This document shows positions 18,651 through 28,233 of a stretch of DNA of 64,000 nucleotides, one piece after another (position 1 is the stretch's first letter; every line of letters begins with the position of its first letter). The stretch lies in contig NZ_CP036267.1 of assembly GCF_007744255.1 (NCBI RefSeq), positions 4,878,001 to 4,942,000 of the forward strand, read 5' to 3'. The translations under genes and the position numbers were made by a program. Origin of the DNA: Thalassoglobus polymorphus (lineage in GTDB: Bacteria > Planctomycetota > Planctomycetia > Planctomycetales > Planctomycetaceae). The notes below the pieces were generated by a model. It was not told the origin of the DNA, searched no databases, and saw only the letters and a program-made list of their open reading frames with translations.

Positions 18651-19145
18651 TCAAGTCATGTCGCAGCTGGTTTTGCCCGCCTCACTGGGGGTCTCGCTGC
18701 AACAATATTTGTGTTCGATGTCTGAGATTTTTTCGATGCGACGTTGATGACGTCCCCCTTCGAATTCGGTCTTCAGCCACAAATCGACAATTCGTCCGAG
18801 CAGCCGATCACCGAGCATGTCTGCGGAGAGACACATAATGTTTGCATCGTTATGGCGGCGCGAGTACTCCGCTGTCACATCGTCATGACAGGAGACAGCT
18901 CGCACCTTGGGGAATTTGTTAGCGGTAATGCACATCCCCATGCCGGTTCCACAGATCAGAATTCCACGATCCACTTCCCCAGTCCCGACAGCTTTCGCAA
19001 CCTTCCCTGCATAATCTGGATAGTCGACACTCGTGTCGTCGCCAGGGCCGTAATCGACACCTTCGTATCCCAGTTCGTCTAACTGAGCAAGAATCTGTCC
19101 TTTGACTCTGACGCCACGATGATCGCTTGCGATGGCAACTTTCAT
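18651..19145 (-). CDS. rpiB: Ribose 5-phosphate isomerase B
   Basis: This 164-residue protein starts MKVAIASDHRGVRVKGQI, with the SDH-G motif of the RpiB/LacAB family. ILICGTGMGMCITANK holds the catalytic Cys region, and EYSRRHNDANIMCLSAD holds the phosphate-binding Arg and His residues. The enzyme interconverts ribose 5-phosphate and ribulose 5-phosphate in the pentose phosphate pathway. The start is 11 bases after the stop of the YrdC-like/phosphatase fusion and is preceded by AAGGA, so the two are very likely one transcript. The C-terminal tail (from about residue 145) with three cysteines goes beyond the usual family end. Confidence 0.95.
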   Translation of the reverse strand: MKVAIASDHRGVRVKGQILAQLDELGYEGVDYGPGDDTSVDYPDYAGKVAKAVGTGEVDRGILICGTGMGMCITANKFPKVRAVSCHDDVTAEYSRRHNDANIMCLSADMLGDRLLGRIVDLWLKTEFEGGRHQRRIEKISDIEHKYCCSETPSEAGKTSCDMT

Positions 19146-19156
19146 ATGAGGGTTCC

Positions 19157-20251
19157 TTATGTTGACGACTGCTGGTCAAGTAGCAATCTTAAATAGCCTT
19201 CAATCTCATTTCGGCAAATCTCGTACTCCTCGACCCCGGCTCCTATCGGATCGGAAACATCTTTCCCGGAATCCGAGAGCAACCGTGTTTTCCCGGCGAG
19301 TTCCGGAAACGCATTTAAAATCGCATCACGATGATTCTGAGTCATTGTGATAATGTGATCACTATGGAACAGCAATTCTTCAGTGACTGGTCGACTTTCA
19401 TGAGAAGACATGTCGATGCCTTGCTCTTTCAAAAGGGCAACCGCTTCTGGACTCGCTGGCGATCCCGGATAGGCCGCCAGCCCCGCCGAGATGACAGTGT
19501 ACCCTCTGTCCAACAGTTCATCATCCGCACATTGCATTTGCTGTGCAAGCATATTTCGAAAAAGTGCTTCCGCCATCGGGCTGCGACAGGTGTTGCCTGT
19601 ACACACGAAAACGTACACTTCGCCGGTTAAACGAGAAAAACTCAGTTTTGTCACAGCGCCTGCTCGCTCTAGTTGGTAATTTTGCCCATCGACATCAACG
19701 ACTGTTAATCCTTCCTCGTAGACTTCTTCTCTCGAGGAAAAAATCAGGTCAGCCCAGCCCGCATCCAAACGTTCTAACTCTGTCTGCGGAATGACCAACC
19801 CTAAGGCTGGTGTCGAAAGTCGTTTTAATAGCGTATTTGAAAAATTTGATCTGGGAATAGCAAAAACACGCCCGGATGCGTTCAATGCCCATTCTCGAGC
19901 GTCACCACTCCAGTCCGCCGAAAAACCTTCGGGCTGTCCTCCACCGACTCGCAAAGCAACCGGCCCCGGCCAACATCGTCGAGAAAGCTTATAAACAAGC
20001 GTCGATAAATTATCAGCGTAGTCATCAATCACACTGCGATGTGCCATCGCAACAACCGGAATTGCCTCGGGCACAGCCTTGGCGATTTCAGTCAGACGAC
20101 TGGCGGCACCAAGCTGACTCGGCAAAGCCAGAACCAGTACCCCAACTTCAACCGGAACCACAACAACCTTTCCAGCCTCAAGTTGCGACACAGCGACACG
20201 AAGAGCGTCGGTCTCGTCGTTGATCTCATCGAGGTTGATAGTCTGGGTCAT
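19157..20251 (-). CDS. Fusion of a degenerate YrdC/Sua5-like domain and a low-molecular-weight (protein-arginine) phosphatase
   Basis: The 364-residue product has two domains. Residues about 1-205 resemble Sua5/YrdC: WPGPVALRVGG matches WPGPLTLVL, and the spacing of the fold is kept. But the usual PTDTVYGLG substrate box reads VPVEVGVLVLALP, and the KxRP motif is not visible, so threonylcarbamoyl-AMP synthesis is doubtful. Residues about 212-364 are a phosphatase: the P-loop VFVCTGNTCRSPMAEAL has Cys217 and Arg223, and the general acid is Asp334 in VSDPIG. The Thr at position 221 matches the residue that gives Bacillus YwlE its phosphoarginine preference. In B. subtilis sua5 (ywlC), ywlE and rpiB (ywlF) are close neighbours; here rpiB follows by 11 bases. 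Confidence 0.85.
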   Translation of the reverse strand: MTQTINLDEINDETDALRVAVSQLEAGKVVVVPVEVGVLVLALPSQLGAASRLTEIAKAVPEAIPVVAMAHRSVIDDYADNLSTLVYKLSRRCWPGPVALRVGGGQPEGFSADWSGDAREWALNASGRVFAIPRSNFSNTLLKRLSTPALGLVIPQTELERLDAGWADLIFSSREEVYEEGLTVVDVDGQNYQLERAGAVTKLSFSRLTGEVYVFVCTGNTCRSPMAEALFRNMLAQQMQCADDELLDRGYTVISAGLAAYPGSPASPEAVALLKEQGIDMSSHESRPVTEELLFHSDHIITMTQNHRDAILNAFPELAGKTRLLSDSGKDVSDPIGAGVEEYEICRNEIEGYLRLLLDQQSST

Positions 20252-20774
20252 GCGGGACAGGTACTAATAAGCTCTAGCAAATCTGAATTCACGATCATCA
20301 CCCCGGTGAAGCACTATCTCGGTGAATCACCGGTGAATCGCAGCGACAACTGAAAACTGTAGCGTTTTTAATAAGATGTCTCTCAGCGGAAGAACTCCGC
20401 AAAAGCGTATCGTATCCCGAACGATACCTAGGATCAACTGGCGAACTTTCTTTGACTCTTCGAACGCCATGCTTGCCCGTGCAAACATCAAATCGCTCAG
20501 CCCCACATTTGCCCAATGATGGTCGGGCCCCCTGAAATCAACCACGCATCCAATCTGCCTGGGACCTGACGATTCAGCCATCAAAAAACAAAACCTCCAG
20601 TCAACCCGACTTTTCGCATCGGGCCGACTGGAAGTCTCCATTCCACGTAATCGTTATAACATGATATCGAAGCAACTTTCGCGACCTTCGCAACCTTCGC
20701 AGCGATTGCCTGACTTGTGCCTCGTGAAACTCAACGATTCAGATTCATCATCAGGTTGTTCGAGAAGTTGCCGA
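20252..20774. other. Intergenic region with a terminator
   Basis: This 523-base stretch separates the fusion gene from the Ntn hydrolase gene, both on the minus strand. It holds a terminator for the hydrolase at 20583-20631 and, nearer 20252, the probable promoter of the fusion gene. No gene is seen. Confidence 0.45.
20583..20631 (-). terminator. Rho-independent terminator of the Ntn hydrolase gene
   Basis: On the minus strand CCAGTC-GG-CCCGA pairs with TCGGG-TT-GACTGG around a loop of about nine bases, followed by AGG and a T-rich run (TTTTGTTTTTT). It lies about 145 bases after the stop. Confidence 0.7.
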
Positions 20775-21821
20775 TTACTCTGGAGCAAGGAAATCGAACA
20801 TCGGAGTCGGGACGAACTCGGCTGACACCTCGCCCGCAAGATCGTAATTCTCGATCAGTGTGAGCTTGCGTACCGGCTGACCTGAGTCGAAGTTCACCTT
20901 CTTCGTGTCTACCCAGAAGACCTGAGGACTGAAGACCGAATCGTAGTAAAGGACACCTTTGCTCAGATCAGTCACGGTTCGCCAAATCGTGGTCGAGACG
21001 TTCGGACGTTCTGGATCAGCGATGCCGAACGGTGCCGACACGTTGCGCATCACACTCATCATCGCTGCGATCGCTTCTCGCTCAGAGTTCGGCTTCGGCA
21101 AATGATTCACGTAATAGGCCCCACGAACAAACCGATCAGCAGGTTCATGAGTTCCTGGCAATCGCTTTTCACCCCCGAACCCACGATATTGCTTCAGGTT
21201 CTCAAGCTGCTTATCGAAAGATGGCTGATTCGTCATGACAGTATAACTTCGGTCGTGATAGAACTTGATTTTCCCATCGATGCATTCGATCACAGCAGAG
21301 TCGCCGCTGGAGTCGTTCAATGCGATGTGCACAGTAACCGCCTTCCCGCTGGAAGGTTCGACTGCCATCTGCAACTGATAGGGATGCTCTTTGTAGGACT
21401 TGACTGCCTCATCAACGGTCGCAAACTGGTCGAGGTAATATTGCACCCACATCGACATGCACAGCCCCGGAAGAGATTCGTCACGCGGCCCAACCGAAGT
21501 TTCCGGCAAGTACAACAGATGGCCTGCCAGTCCTTTCTCGTTAATGCCGTCAGCAGTTCCAACGTCGTAGCAAGAGACGATGACACTCCCATACTTACTG
21601 GTCCAGCGTAACGGGTTTTTCTCTGCCAAACCGTTACGTTCCATCCCACGTGGAAGTATCCACATGTTGCTCCTGATGTCCTCAAACCAGTCCATGTTCC
21701 GGCCGACAACGACAGACTGACCGCTGTCATTCCAAAGAACACGGGAACAGGATTGCACTGGCGTCCCAATCAGCAATCCCCCAAAAAGGGCTGTCATCGC
21801 AAAGAAGAAGTAACGAACCAT
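20775..21821 (-). CDS. Exported linear-amide C-N hydrolase (choloylglycine hydrolase/penicillin V acylase family)
   Basis: The 348-residue product has a signal peptide ending TPVQS, so that Cys25 becomes the N-terminal residue (CSRVLWNDSG), as needed for an Ntn hydrolase. VVVGRNMDWFED matches the family's NxD motif near the active site. MTNQPSFDKQLENLKQY and the late VSTTIWRTVTDLSKGVLYYDS agree with bile salt hydrolase/penicillin acylase proteins. These enzymes cleave amide bonds such as those of N-acyl amino acids or acyl-homoserine lactones. The signal peptide places it outside the cytoplasm. The natural substrate cannot be read; it has no metabolic neighbour. Confidence 0.88.
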   Translation of the reverse strand: MVRYFFFAMTALFGGLLIGTPVQSCSRVLWNDSGQSVVVGRNMDWFEDIRSNMWILPRGMERNGLAEKNPLRWTSKYGSVIVSCYDVGTADGINEKGLAGHLLYLPETSVGPRDESLPGLCMSMWVQYYLDQFATVDEAVKSYKEHPYQLQMAVEPSSGKAVTVHIALNDSSGDSAVIECIDGKIKFYHDRSYTVMTNQPSFDKQLENLKQYRGFGGEKRLPGTHEPADRFVRGAYYVNHLPKPNSEREAIAAMMSVMRNVSAPFGIADPERPNVSTTIWRTVTDLSKGVLYYDSVFSPQVFWVDTKKVNFDSGQPVRKLTLIENYDLAGEVSAEFVPTPMFDFLAPE

Positions 21822-22505
21822 AAGTAACTCTCAATTTCTCATTTTCTGGCGAAATCCACAGTCACCCGCAACAAGCGGGCACCCATCGCCAATCATATTT
21901 TTGTGAACCGCAACCACGCTGCACTGTTCGCGTCAGCCGGTTAAAAAATCTTGATCAACAACGACTTTATCTCCCCAAACAGAAGGAAGCCTTGCGTAAG
22001 TGATCTGGTCGTCTCCTCAATGCGAAACATTCTCGAAGCCCCTGCGTGATCATCAAAACCGCTACAATTCGCTCAGCTTTTGCTATAACAAATCACGGAA
22101 ATTCAGAATCAAAAACTTTGCCCCAAGCGGATTCCAGCATCAGAAATTGACATCACCCTTCGCATTTAACTATTCTGATGTATACTTTCGGATAACGACG
22201 ACATCAGCCGTTGTTCATTCGAATTGAATGAACAGATGGTCGATATTCAGTAATCATGAATCATGCCAGCAAACAGTGCGTACCGACTGTCGTCGTGTCT
22301 CCTCTTGAGATCTGAGGAGACACTCAAGTTTTTCAAGAGGACGTAAGCGTTCTGATTCGTAGAATTGATCGTCTCAGTTATAGAACGCTCACTGCGGAAA
22401 CAGAAAGCACGCAAGTGCTTGAGAACGTGATCACCCGAATTTCCCCCCACACATTGACCACCCCACCAACATCTGATGGTCTTTTGACTTTTCCCGGAGT
22501 TTCTC
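21822..22505. other. 684-base divergent promoter region
   Basis: The region lies between the Ntn hydrolase (minus) and DUF1501 (plus) genes. It has an AT-rich middle, a perfect 9-bp stem at 22212-22234 (TGTTCATTC/GAATGAACA) and a short CTTGAG/CTCAAG stem. No gene is supported. Confidence 0.45.
22212..22234. repeat. Perfect inverted repeat, possible operator
   Basis: TGTTCATTC and GAATGAACA face each other across a 5-base spacer (GAATT), about 270 bases before the DUF1501 start. It could be a regulator binding site or a small hairpin. Confidence 0.3.
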
Positions 22506-23849
22506 ATGCTCACCCTCCTTGGTAAAAATACTCCAATGTGCGATCGCTTGGATCGACGCTCGTTTTTACGAATCGGTGGATTGGCGATGGGCGGGCTGAC
22601 TCTTCCGCAATTACTTCGAGCTGAACAGGCAGCAGGAGTGAACGGGAACGGGAAGGGAGTCATCATGATCTTCCTGCCCGGTGGGCCTCCTCACCAGGAT
22701 ATGTGGGATATCAAAACAGACGCCCCAGCTGAGATTCGTGGAGAATTCAATCCGATCCAAACGAAAGTTCCGGGTATCGAAATCTGCGAACAGTTTCCGC
22801 AACTCGCTTCCATGGCGGACAAGCTGACGTTCATTCGTACAATGGTCGGTGCTGGTGGAGCACACTACGCTTTCCAATGCTTGACCGGTCAACACAACCG
22901 GAATCAACCGCCTGGTGGCTGGCCCGCACTCGGCTCGGTTCTTTCTAAAGTCTATGGCCCGAAAGACCCAGCCGTACCAGCGTATGTTGGTCTTTCACCA
23001 AAAACACGACACGCCCCCTGGGGAGACAACGGACAGCCCGGATACCTCGGCGTCGCTCATGCTCCTTTTACTCCCAACGGAGATGGAGCCTCGGATCTGG
23101 TCCTGAATGGAATCTCCAGCGACCGTTTAGCAAGTCGAAAACAGGTCTTGAAAGCGTTTGATCGCTTCCGGACTCAAATTGATGCATCGGGAATGATGGA
23201 AGGACAGGACTCTTTCAATCAACAGGCATTTGGAATTTTAACATCAAGCAAACTTGCCGATGCTCTTGATCTGGAAAATGAGTCGCAGCAAATTCGTGAT
23301 CGATACGGATACGGTGAAGACAAACTTCAATCCGACGGCAGTACACGGCTACTTACGAATTTCTTGAAAGCACGTCGGCTGATCGAAGCAGGTGTCCGCT
23401 GCGTTTCGCTTTCCTTCAGCCGTTGGGACTGGCACGGAGGGAATTTCAAACGTGGTCGCCAGGACATGCCGATGCTGGACCAAGCCGTCAGCGCACTTGT
23501 CGAAGATATGGAAAATCGCGGGATGCTCGACGATGTCACTGTTGTCGTCTGGGGAGAATTCGGACGGACCCCGAAGATCAACTCCAAAGCTGGTCGCGAC
23601 CACTGGCCACGTGTCTCATGTGCACTGCTGGCTGGTGGTGGAATGAAACATGGTCAGGTGATTGGAAAAACTAATCGTCTGGGGGAAGAAGCGATCGAAC
23701 GCCCCGTCCACTTCCAGGAAGTTTTCGCCACGCTCTATAAGTCTGTCGGCATCAACGTTGATCATGTCACTCTTGACGATCTCCAGGGCCGACCACGATT
23801 TCTTGTCGATCAGAATAAGGCTCAACCGATCCCGGAATTGTTCGGGTAA
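22506..23849 (+). CDS. DUF1501 family exported protein (sulfatase-like fold)
   Basis: The ATG at 22506 has GGAG six bases upstream. The 447-residue protein carries a Tat-like leader, [20 protein letters not shown]. After it come [28 protein letters not shown] and [14 protein letters not shown] with a following GRDHWP. These are the hallmark motifs of DUF1501, a family very common in planctomycetes and related to alkaline phosphatase/sulfatase folds. It is probably exported folded through Tat. DUF1501 genes often follow a DUF1549/DUF1553 cytochrome-like gene, which is absent here. The function is not established. A family A repeat starts 4 bases after the stop. Confidence 0.93.
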   Translation: MLTLLGKNTPMCDRLDRRSFLRIGGLAMGGLTLPQLLRAEQAAGVNGNGKGVIMIFLPGGPPHQDMWDIKTDAPAEIRGEFNPIQTKVPGIEICEQFPQLASMADKLTFIRTMVGAGGAHYAFQCLTGQHNRNQPPGGWPALGSVLSKVYGPKDPAVPAYVGLSPKTRHAPWGDNGQPGYLGVAHAPFTPNGDGASDLVLNGISSDRLASRKQVLKAFDRFRTQIDASGMMEGQDSFNQQAFGILTSSKLADALDLENESQQIRDRYGYGEDKLQSDGSTRLLTNFLKARRLIEAGVRCVSLSFSRWDWHGGNFKRGRQDMPMLDQAVSALVEDMENRGMLDDVTVVVWGEFGRTPKINSKAGRDHWPRVSCALLAGGGMKHGQVIGKTNRLGEEAIERPVHFQEVFATLYKSVGINVDHVTLDDLQGRPRFLVDQNKAQPIPELFG

Positions 23850-23852
23850 CTT

Positions 23853-23933
23853 TAGAACCAGTCCGAAAACCTCTGGGATAGCCGCTTTTCTTAACGTTTG
23901 AAAGAGCAATTTTAAGTTTCAGGATCAGTTCTA
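23853..23933 (-). mobile_element. 81-bp TA-flanked repeat, family A copy 4 (reverse)
   Basis: Reads TAGAACCAGTCCGAAAAC to CAGGATCAGTTCTA on the plus strand, starting 4 bases after the DUF1501 stop codon. Confidence 0.85.
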
Positions 23934-24322
23934 AAAAGTCTCCCAGTCAGCAATCAACGATCTATTGCTCAGAGTTCAGTTCCTGTGTCGCGGCGAGTCC
24001 GGGACAATGGTCCCGGACTACAATGAGTTGAGCCCCACTGCAGTCATCAAGCACTCAGCGATTCAAACGCTTGAGTCTTCTTGAAATTCATGGCTGCGTC
24101 GCGCTGCCTCGTGGACATGTCCGAGTGTTCAAACACAATGCACTCTCCACGAACACTTAAAACACGAATGCGTTCTATCGCAGTTTGTTTTATCGTGTGT
24201 CCTTGTCGAACGTGTTTCACCATCATAGTTGCGGTCCACCACAAGGCTGAACCCGAACACCAGTTCGATAATTGTTAAAAGGTCATTTTGAAAATCGCAA
24301 ACCAGTCAAAGACATCACAATT
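23934..24322. other. Intergenic region before the BNR gene
   Basis: About 390 bases with no gene. The stretch near 24060-24180 shares short words with family B repeats (GCCTCGTGG, ATGCGTTCT) but does not align well enough to call a copy. Confidence 0.35.
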
Positions 24323-25501
24323 ATGAACAGACTATTCGAGACCGGGCTGCTCCTTTTCGCTTCACTCGTCATCCACTCAACTCTGTTCGCGCAGTCAGAC
24401 GATATTCCAGACCGCCCGCAGCAGCTTTGGGATGCCTCGAAAGATCTTCCCAAAACAATCGAAATCAAGTCACTGCCGCATGTGAAGTTTCATGTCATCA
24501 AAGAACATGAGCCGACTCTTGATGGTGGGTATGGCTTTCTGCATGGCGTTGCTCTCTGCTGGCACAAAGGGAAATTGTACGCCTCATGGGGACACAACAA
24601 AGGGATCGAAAACACCGCCAGTGAAGAAGCACGCGGACGCGTCAGTCAGGATGGCGGGAAGACTTGGAGAGAGACCTTCACGATCGATTCTGGCAGCGAT
24701 GAAAATCTGGCTGTCAGCCATGGCGTCTTTCATTCAGACGGTGACAAGCTGTGGGCTTTCATGGGAGCGTTTTACGGAAACCGCCAAGACGTTCATACGC
24801 GTGCCTATGTACTGGATGAACAAAATGGAGATTGGAAATTTCGAGGGCGTGTGATTGGCGACGGGTTCTGGCCGATGGAAGAACCGACTCAGATGAGCAA
24901 TGGAAACTGGATCATTGGCGGACTGAAAGTCGGAGCAGGAAACCCGGCTGCTGTCGCCATCAGCCACGGCGACGACTTCACCAAATGGGATGTCGTGGTC
25001 ATCTCGAAGCCGAAGTCGATCAAGATGTGGGGTGAGTCAACAACGCTTGTGCACGATAACCAAATTCTGAATCTATCACGCTGGGGTGGGCAGGCATTCG
25101 CATTGCTCGCGAAGAGTGAAGACTTCGGACAAACGTGGACGCCATCACTTCCGACGAACCTTCCAATGGCTGGTTCGAAGCCATACGCAGGAACATTAAG
25201 TACCGGCGAGAGTTATCTGATCTGCACGACGACTTCCGACTCTGGTCACCGCCGATCTCCATTGACGATTGCATTGAGTGAGGCAGGAGCCGTTTCGTTC
25301 AACCGAATCTACACAATTCGTAATGCTGAATCCCCTGATGGTCCGGGGGAATCGCATCCAAAAGCGAAGCTCTCTTACCCTTACGCCATCGAGCACGAAG
25401 GATCATTGTATGTCGGCTACTCGAACAACGGAGGCCGATCAGGAATGAACATCAACAGCGCCGAAATGGCGATCATCCCGATTTCTGAACTTCGCAAGTA
25501 A
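24323..25501 (+). CDS. Exported BNR-repeat (sialidase-fold) protein
   Basis: From the ATG at 24323 the protein has 392 residues with a signal peptide (MNRLFETGLLLFASLVIHST, cut near FAQSD). Asp-boxes of the six-bladed sialidase propeller are visible: SQDGGKTW around residue 110 and SEDFGQTW around 260. ESHPKAKLSYPYAI and LYVGYSNNGG near the end complete the last blade. Such proteins include exo-sialidases and other glycan-binding or glycan-cleaving enzymes. I cannot confirm the Arg triad of true sialidases, so the activity is open. It should act outside the cytoplasm. It stands alone, convergent with yidC. Confidence 0.78.
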   Translation: MNRLFETGLLLFASLVIHSTLFAQSDDIPDRPQQLWDASKDLPKTIEIKSLPHVKFHVIKEHEPTLDGGYGFLHGVALCWHKGKLYASWGHNKGIENTASEEARGRVSQDGGKTWRETFTIDSGSDENLAVSHGVFHSDGDKLWAFMGAFYGNRQDVHTRAYVLDEQNGDWKFRGRVIGDGFWPMEEPTQMSNGNWIIGGLKVGAGNPAAVAISHGDDFTKWDVVVISKPKSIKMWGESTTLVHDNQILNLSRWGGQAFALLAKSEDFGQTWTPSLPTNLPMAGSKPYAGTLSTGESYLICTTTSDSGHRRSPLTIALSEAGAVSFNRIYTIRNAESPDGPGESHPKAKLSYPYAIEHEGSLYVGYSNNGGRSGMNINSAEMAIIPISELRK

Positions 25502-25528
25502 AGCACACCCTGAATCATCACCGGGGGC

Positions 25529-25632
25529 TAAAGCAGTTTGCTCTAGCGCGTGCCCGTGAAGAACGCATTTCTCTAGTAAAAATGCTGTTCGCCACGAGGA
25601 AGATCCTGCAAACCAATTCGAAAGATGCTCTA
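25529..25632 (-). mobile_element. Family B repeat (104 bp), reverse copy
   Basis: Reads TAAAGCAGTTTGCTCTAG at the left and AAAGATGCTCTA at the right, the reverse complement of the copy at 40678. It lies between the convergent BNR and yidC genes and may act as a terminator through its TAGAGCAA-type palindrome. Confidence 0.8.
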
Positions 25633-25685
25633 AACGATTACTAAAGATGCAGCGATATGACTGCTGACCAATCGCGAAAACTTCC

Positions 25686-27773
25686 CTACCGTTTTTTGTT
25701 TTTCTTGCTTTGCTTGGAGTACTTGCGGTCGCTGGACGAACTCTTCGATGCGTTCTGTTGAGCCTGATCGGCAGCTTCGCGGATACGTTCCAGAAAACCA
25801 GGTGGCTTCTTCGGCTTAGGCGGTTCATCCTTCGCTTTGACTGCGGTCGTCGGTTCTTCGACTTCGACAACGCTTCCATCGGAGTTCACGTTTTTCTTCA
25901 GAAGTGTCCGTTCGCAAATTCCCCACAAGCTGGAGGAGATGAAGTACAAGCACAATCCAGCTGGCACACGATAGAACATGAAGCCAATGAAGATCATCAT
26001 GTAGTTCATCATCTTGTATGTCATCGCCTGCTCATCCGATGTCGGAGGAGGCGTGAACATTTTTTGCTGAGCTACGAACAGGATCACAGTCAAAATAGGC
26101 AACAGGTTAAACGTCGTGAATCCGACCCATGGAATCGCAAACCCGAAATTAAATAATGCATCCGGGGCAGCAAGATTGTCGACCCACAGGAATTTGGCCA
26201 GACGTAAATCAATCGCCTGATAAAGTGACGTATACAGCCCATAGAAAATGGGAAGCTGCAACAAGGCAGGCAAGCAACCGACCATCGGGTGGTAGTTGTA
26301 TTTCTTCTGAAATGCACGATACGCCTTGGCGAATTCTTCGGGCTTGTCTTTATGTTTTTCCTGAATCTCTTTGAGCTTCGGAGCGAGAACTTTCATCTTC
26401 TCCGATTCAATCGCCTGCTTCTTCGAAATCGGGAACATCATTCCGCGAACAACGACTGTCAACAGGATGATCGCGAACGCATACGGCAAGCCGACCCAGT
26501 TGTGGAAGAAGTCCAAAACGGCCAGCATCGCCTTGGCGATGACGCCAAACCACCCCAGTCGAACAACATCGCCCGCATGAATCGGCTCGAGGAGTTGCTT
26601 TCTCTTGGGACCAAAATAAGTTTGAAACGAGTGCTCAACTTCCGAACCTTTTTTGAGTGTCTGCTTTGTCGACTCAAGGAGAATCGACAAATTACTTCGT
26701 TCCGGTTTCTCATCTTCCATGACGACTTGCGGAACGACTGATTCAAAAAGTTTCTCAGCCGGGGCATCCTCGGATCGATTTGGCAAAATCAGGGCCGTGA
26801 AGAACTGCACATCGAGACCGGCATATTTGATCGGCTCTCGCCAGGAGACGACAGGTTTCCCACCATCCTTGGCCTTATTCGTCTGTTTGACAAGATCGGC
26901 AGCAGTGAGGTGAATGGAAGTCGTCTTATCGGGGTAACGGGCATCTTCAATTGTCGCAACATCGATTTCCCGATACGAACGTGTGTTGTCCGCATTCTCC
27001 AGTTCTAAACCAACCGGTCCTTGCAACGTGTAAACCGTCTCAACCGTATTCTCAGAGTGGTTGACGATTTTAATGTCCATTTCCAGCAGATAGCCGGTCG
27101 GAGACTTATCACGTTTTTCCAGATCCGCTTGTTGAATGCGGTAAGTCTTAAAGACTTCCAGATCTTTTTTGGGGGCGAGATAGCTGAATGTGACAGAGTC
27201 CGCATCCTGCTGACTGATCTTCCAATCGACCTCGGCGAGCGATGTTCCAAAATCTTTCAGCTGGCCATCGATTTGGGGGAGTTGCATTTCAAAAGTTTTG
27301 GGGACACGTCGATCACCTTTGACTGGAATCGGATTCCCGACCACTTTGAATTGCTGTTTGCGGTTGAGCGTCGTGTATCGTGGGTCGGTCAATTCAACCC
27401 AATCGATGGCGGCTCCCTGAGTATTCAACTGTGCTTTGAGAAGATACTTGCCAGCAAAGCCAGATTCCCCGAGAACGATCTGCTGAGCGGGAAATGTCTG
27501 CAGCTCAACCTTTGGCTCTGCTTCGGGGGCATCCCCTGAAGGAGCTGCTTTCACAGCTGCTGGATCGTCAGACGCAGCGTTCGCCTTCCCCGGGTCTTCA
27601 TCCTGTTTAGAGTTAAGCAGTGCCTCTTCATTGAAGTCATCCTTTTCACCAGCCACAGGTTTGGGCTTTGGTTTTGGGAAAACCTCAGGAAAAAGTCCGG
27701 GAGCAATCTGCATCCAGAAAATAAAGAAGACCATCGTCAACAAGACGAAGAACATGTATCGACGCTGATCCAT
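25686..27773 (-). CDS. yidC: Membrane protein insertase YidC
   Basis: The 695-residue protein has an N-terminal membrane anchor (YMFFVLLTMVFFIFWMQIAP), a low-complexity linker, a large periplasmic beta domain (about residues 95-420) and the conserved Oxa1-type bundle at the C terminus. The bundle includes VGLPYAFAIILLTVVVRGMM with its positively charged Arg in the groove, MVGCLPALLQLPIFYGLY, and FYRVPAGLCLYFISSSLWG. The tail is strongly basic (RKYSKQSKKNKKR), as in YidC forms that touch the ribosome. It inserts inner-membrane proteins alone or with SecYEG. rnpA and rpmH are not visible upstream. Confidence 0.96.
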   Translation of the reverse strand: MDQRRYMFFVLLTMVFFIFWMQIAPGLFPEVFPKPKPKPVAGEKDDFNEEALLNSKQDEDPGKANAASDDPAAVKAAPSGDAPEAEPKVELQTFPAQQIVLGESGFAGKYLLKAQLNTQGAAIDWVELTDPRYTTLNRKQQFKVVGNPIPVKGDRRVPKTFEMQLPQIDGQLKDFGTSLAEVDWKISQQDADSVTFSYLAPKKDLEVFKTYRIQQADLEKRDKSPTGYLLEMDIKIVNHSENTVETVYTLQGPVGLELENADNTRSYREIDVATIEDARYPDKTTSIHLTAADLVKQTNKAKDGGKPVVSWREPIKYAGLDVQFFTALILPNRSEDAPAEKLFESVVPQVVMEDEKPERSNLSILLESTKQTLKKGSEVEHSFQTYFGPKRKQLLEPIHAGDVVRLGWFGVIAKAMLAVLDFFHNWVGLPYAFAIILLTVVVRGMMFPISKKQAIESEKMKVLAPKLKEIQEKHKDKPEEFAKAYRAFQKKYNYHPMVGCLPALLQLPIFYGLYTSLYQAIDLRLAKFLWVDNLAAPDALFNFGFAIPWVGFTTFNLLPILTVILFVAQQKMFTPPPTSDEQAMTYKMMNYMMIFIGFMFYRVPAGLCLYFISSSLWGICERTLLKKNVNSDGSVVEVEEPTTAVKAKDEPPKPKKPPGFLERIREAADQAQQNASKSSSSDRKYSKQSKKNKKR

Positions 27774-28233
27774 GGGTGATATAGACGGTCTTTATTTCAG
27801 ACCGTTCCTTTCACAATCGAGTCTATCGCAGAACAAACTGTTCGCTGAGGCAGATTCGAAATTAGCAACTTTTCAAGCCAACCGCGAAAATTCAGTTTGT
27901 ATGGTGTTATAGGTATACAGCGATCCGGAAACGTTGGATCACTCAGAAACGGACATTATGAGGAACTCCGGCGAATTCACCAGTAGGTTCGCTGCAATTC
28001 CCGGTTTTTGAAGAGTTCAACCATCCTGAAACCTGCACAGATGATCAAGTCGTGCTGATCCGTTTTGTTTCTCAGCTGCGGTATCATGGCGATCCGCCAA
28101 TTCAATCAAGCAGTTCGCAATCTCATCTGGAAACCGAAAATGCCCACTCAACGGCTGAGGAAGTCACTTATTTCAAGTTTTCCGAGCGAGAAAGAGTAGA
28201 GAGAATATGTCGTAAAAACTGTCTCAGAGCGTG
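27774..28233. other. 460-base intergenic region upstream of yidC
   Basis: This holds the yidC promoter (minus strand) and the stop end of the metallophosphoesterase gene. The stretch is AT-rich near 27880-27920 (TGTATGGTGTTATAGG). No gene or stable hairpin is supported. Confidence 0.35.

Noticed and set aside
22000-22227. A 75-codon open frame upstream of the DUF1501 gene
   Set aside because: It lies in an AT-rich divergent promoter region and has no supporting features.
24060-24180. A possible seventh family B repeat
   Set aside because: Only short words are shared and the ends are not recognisable.
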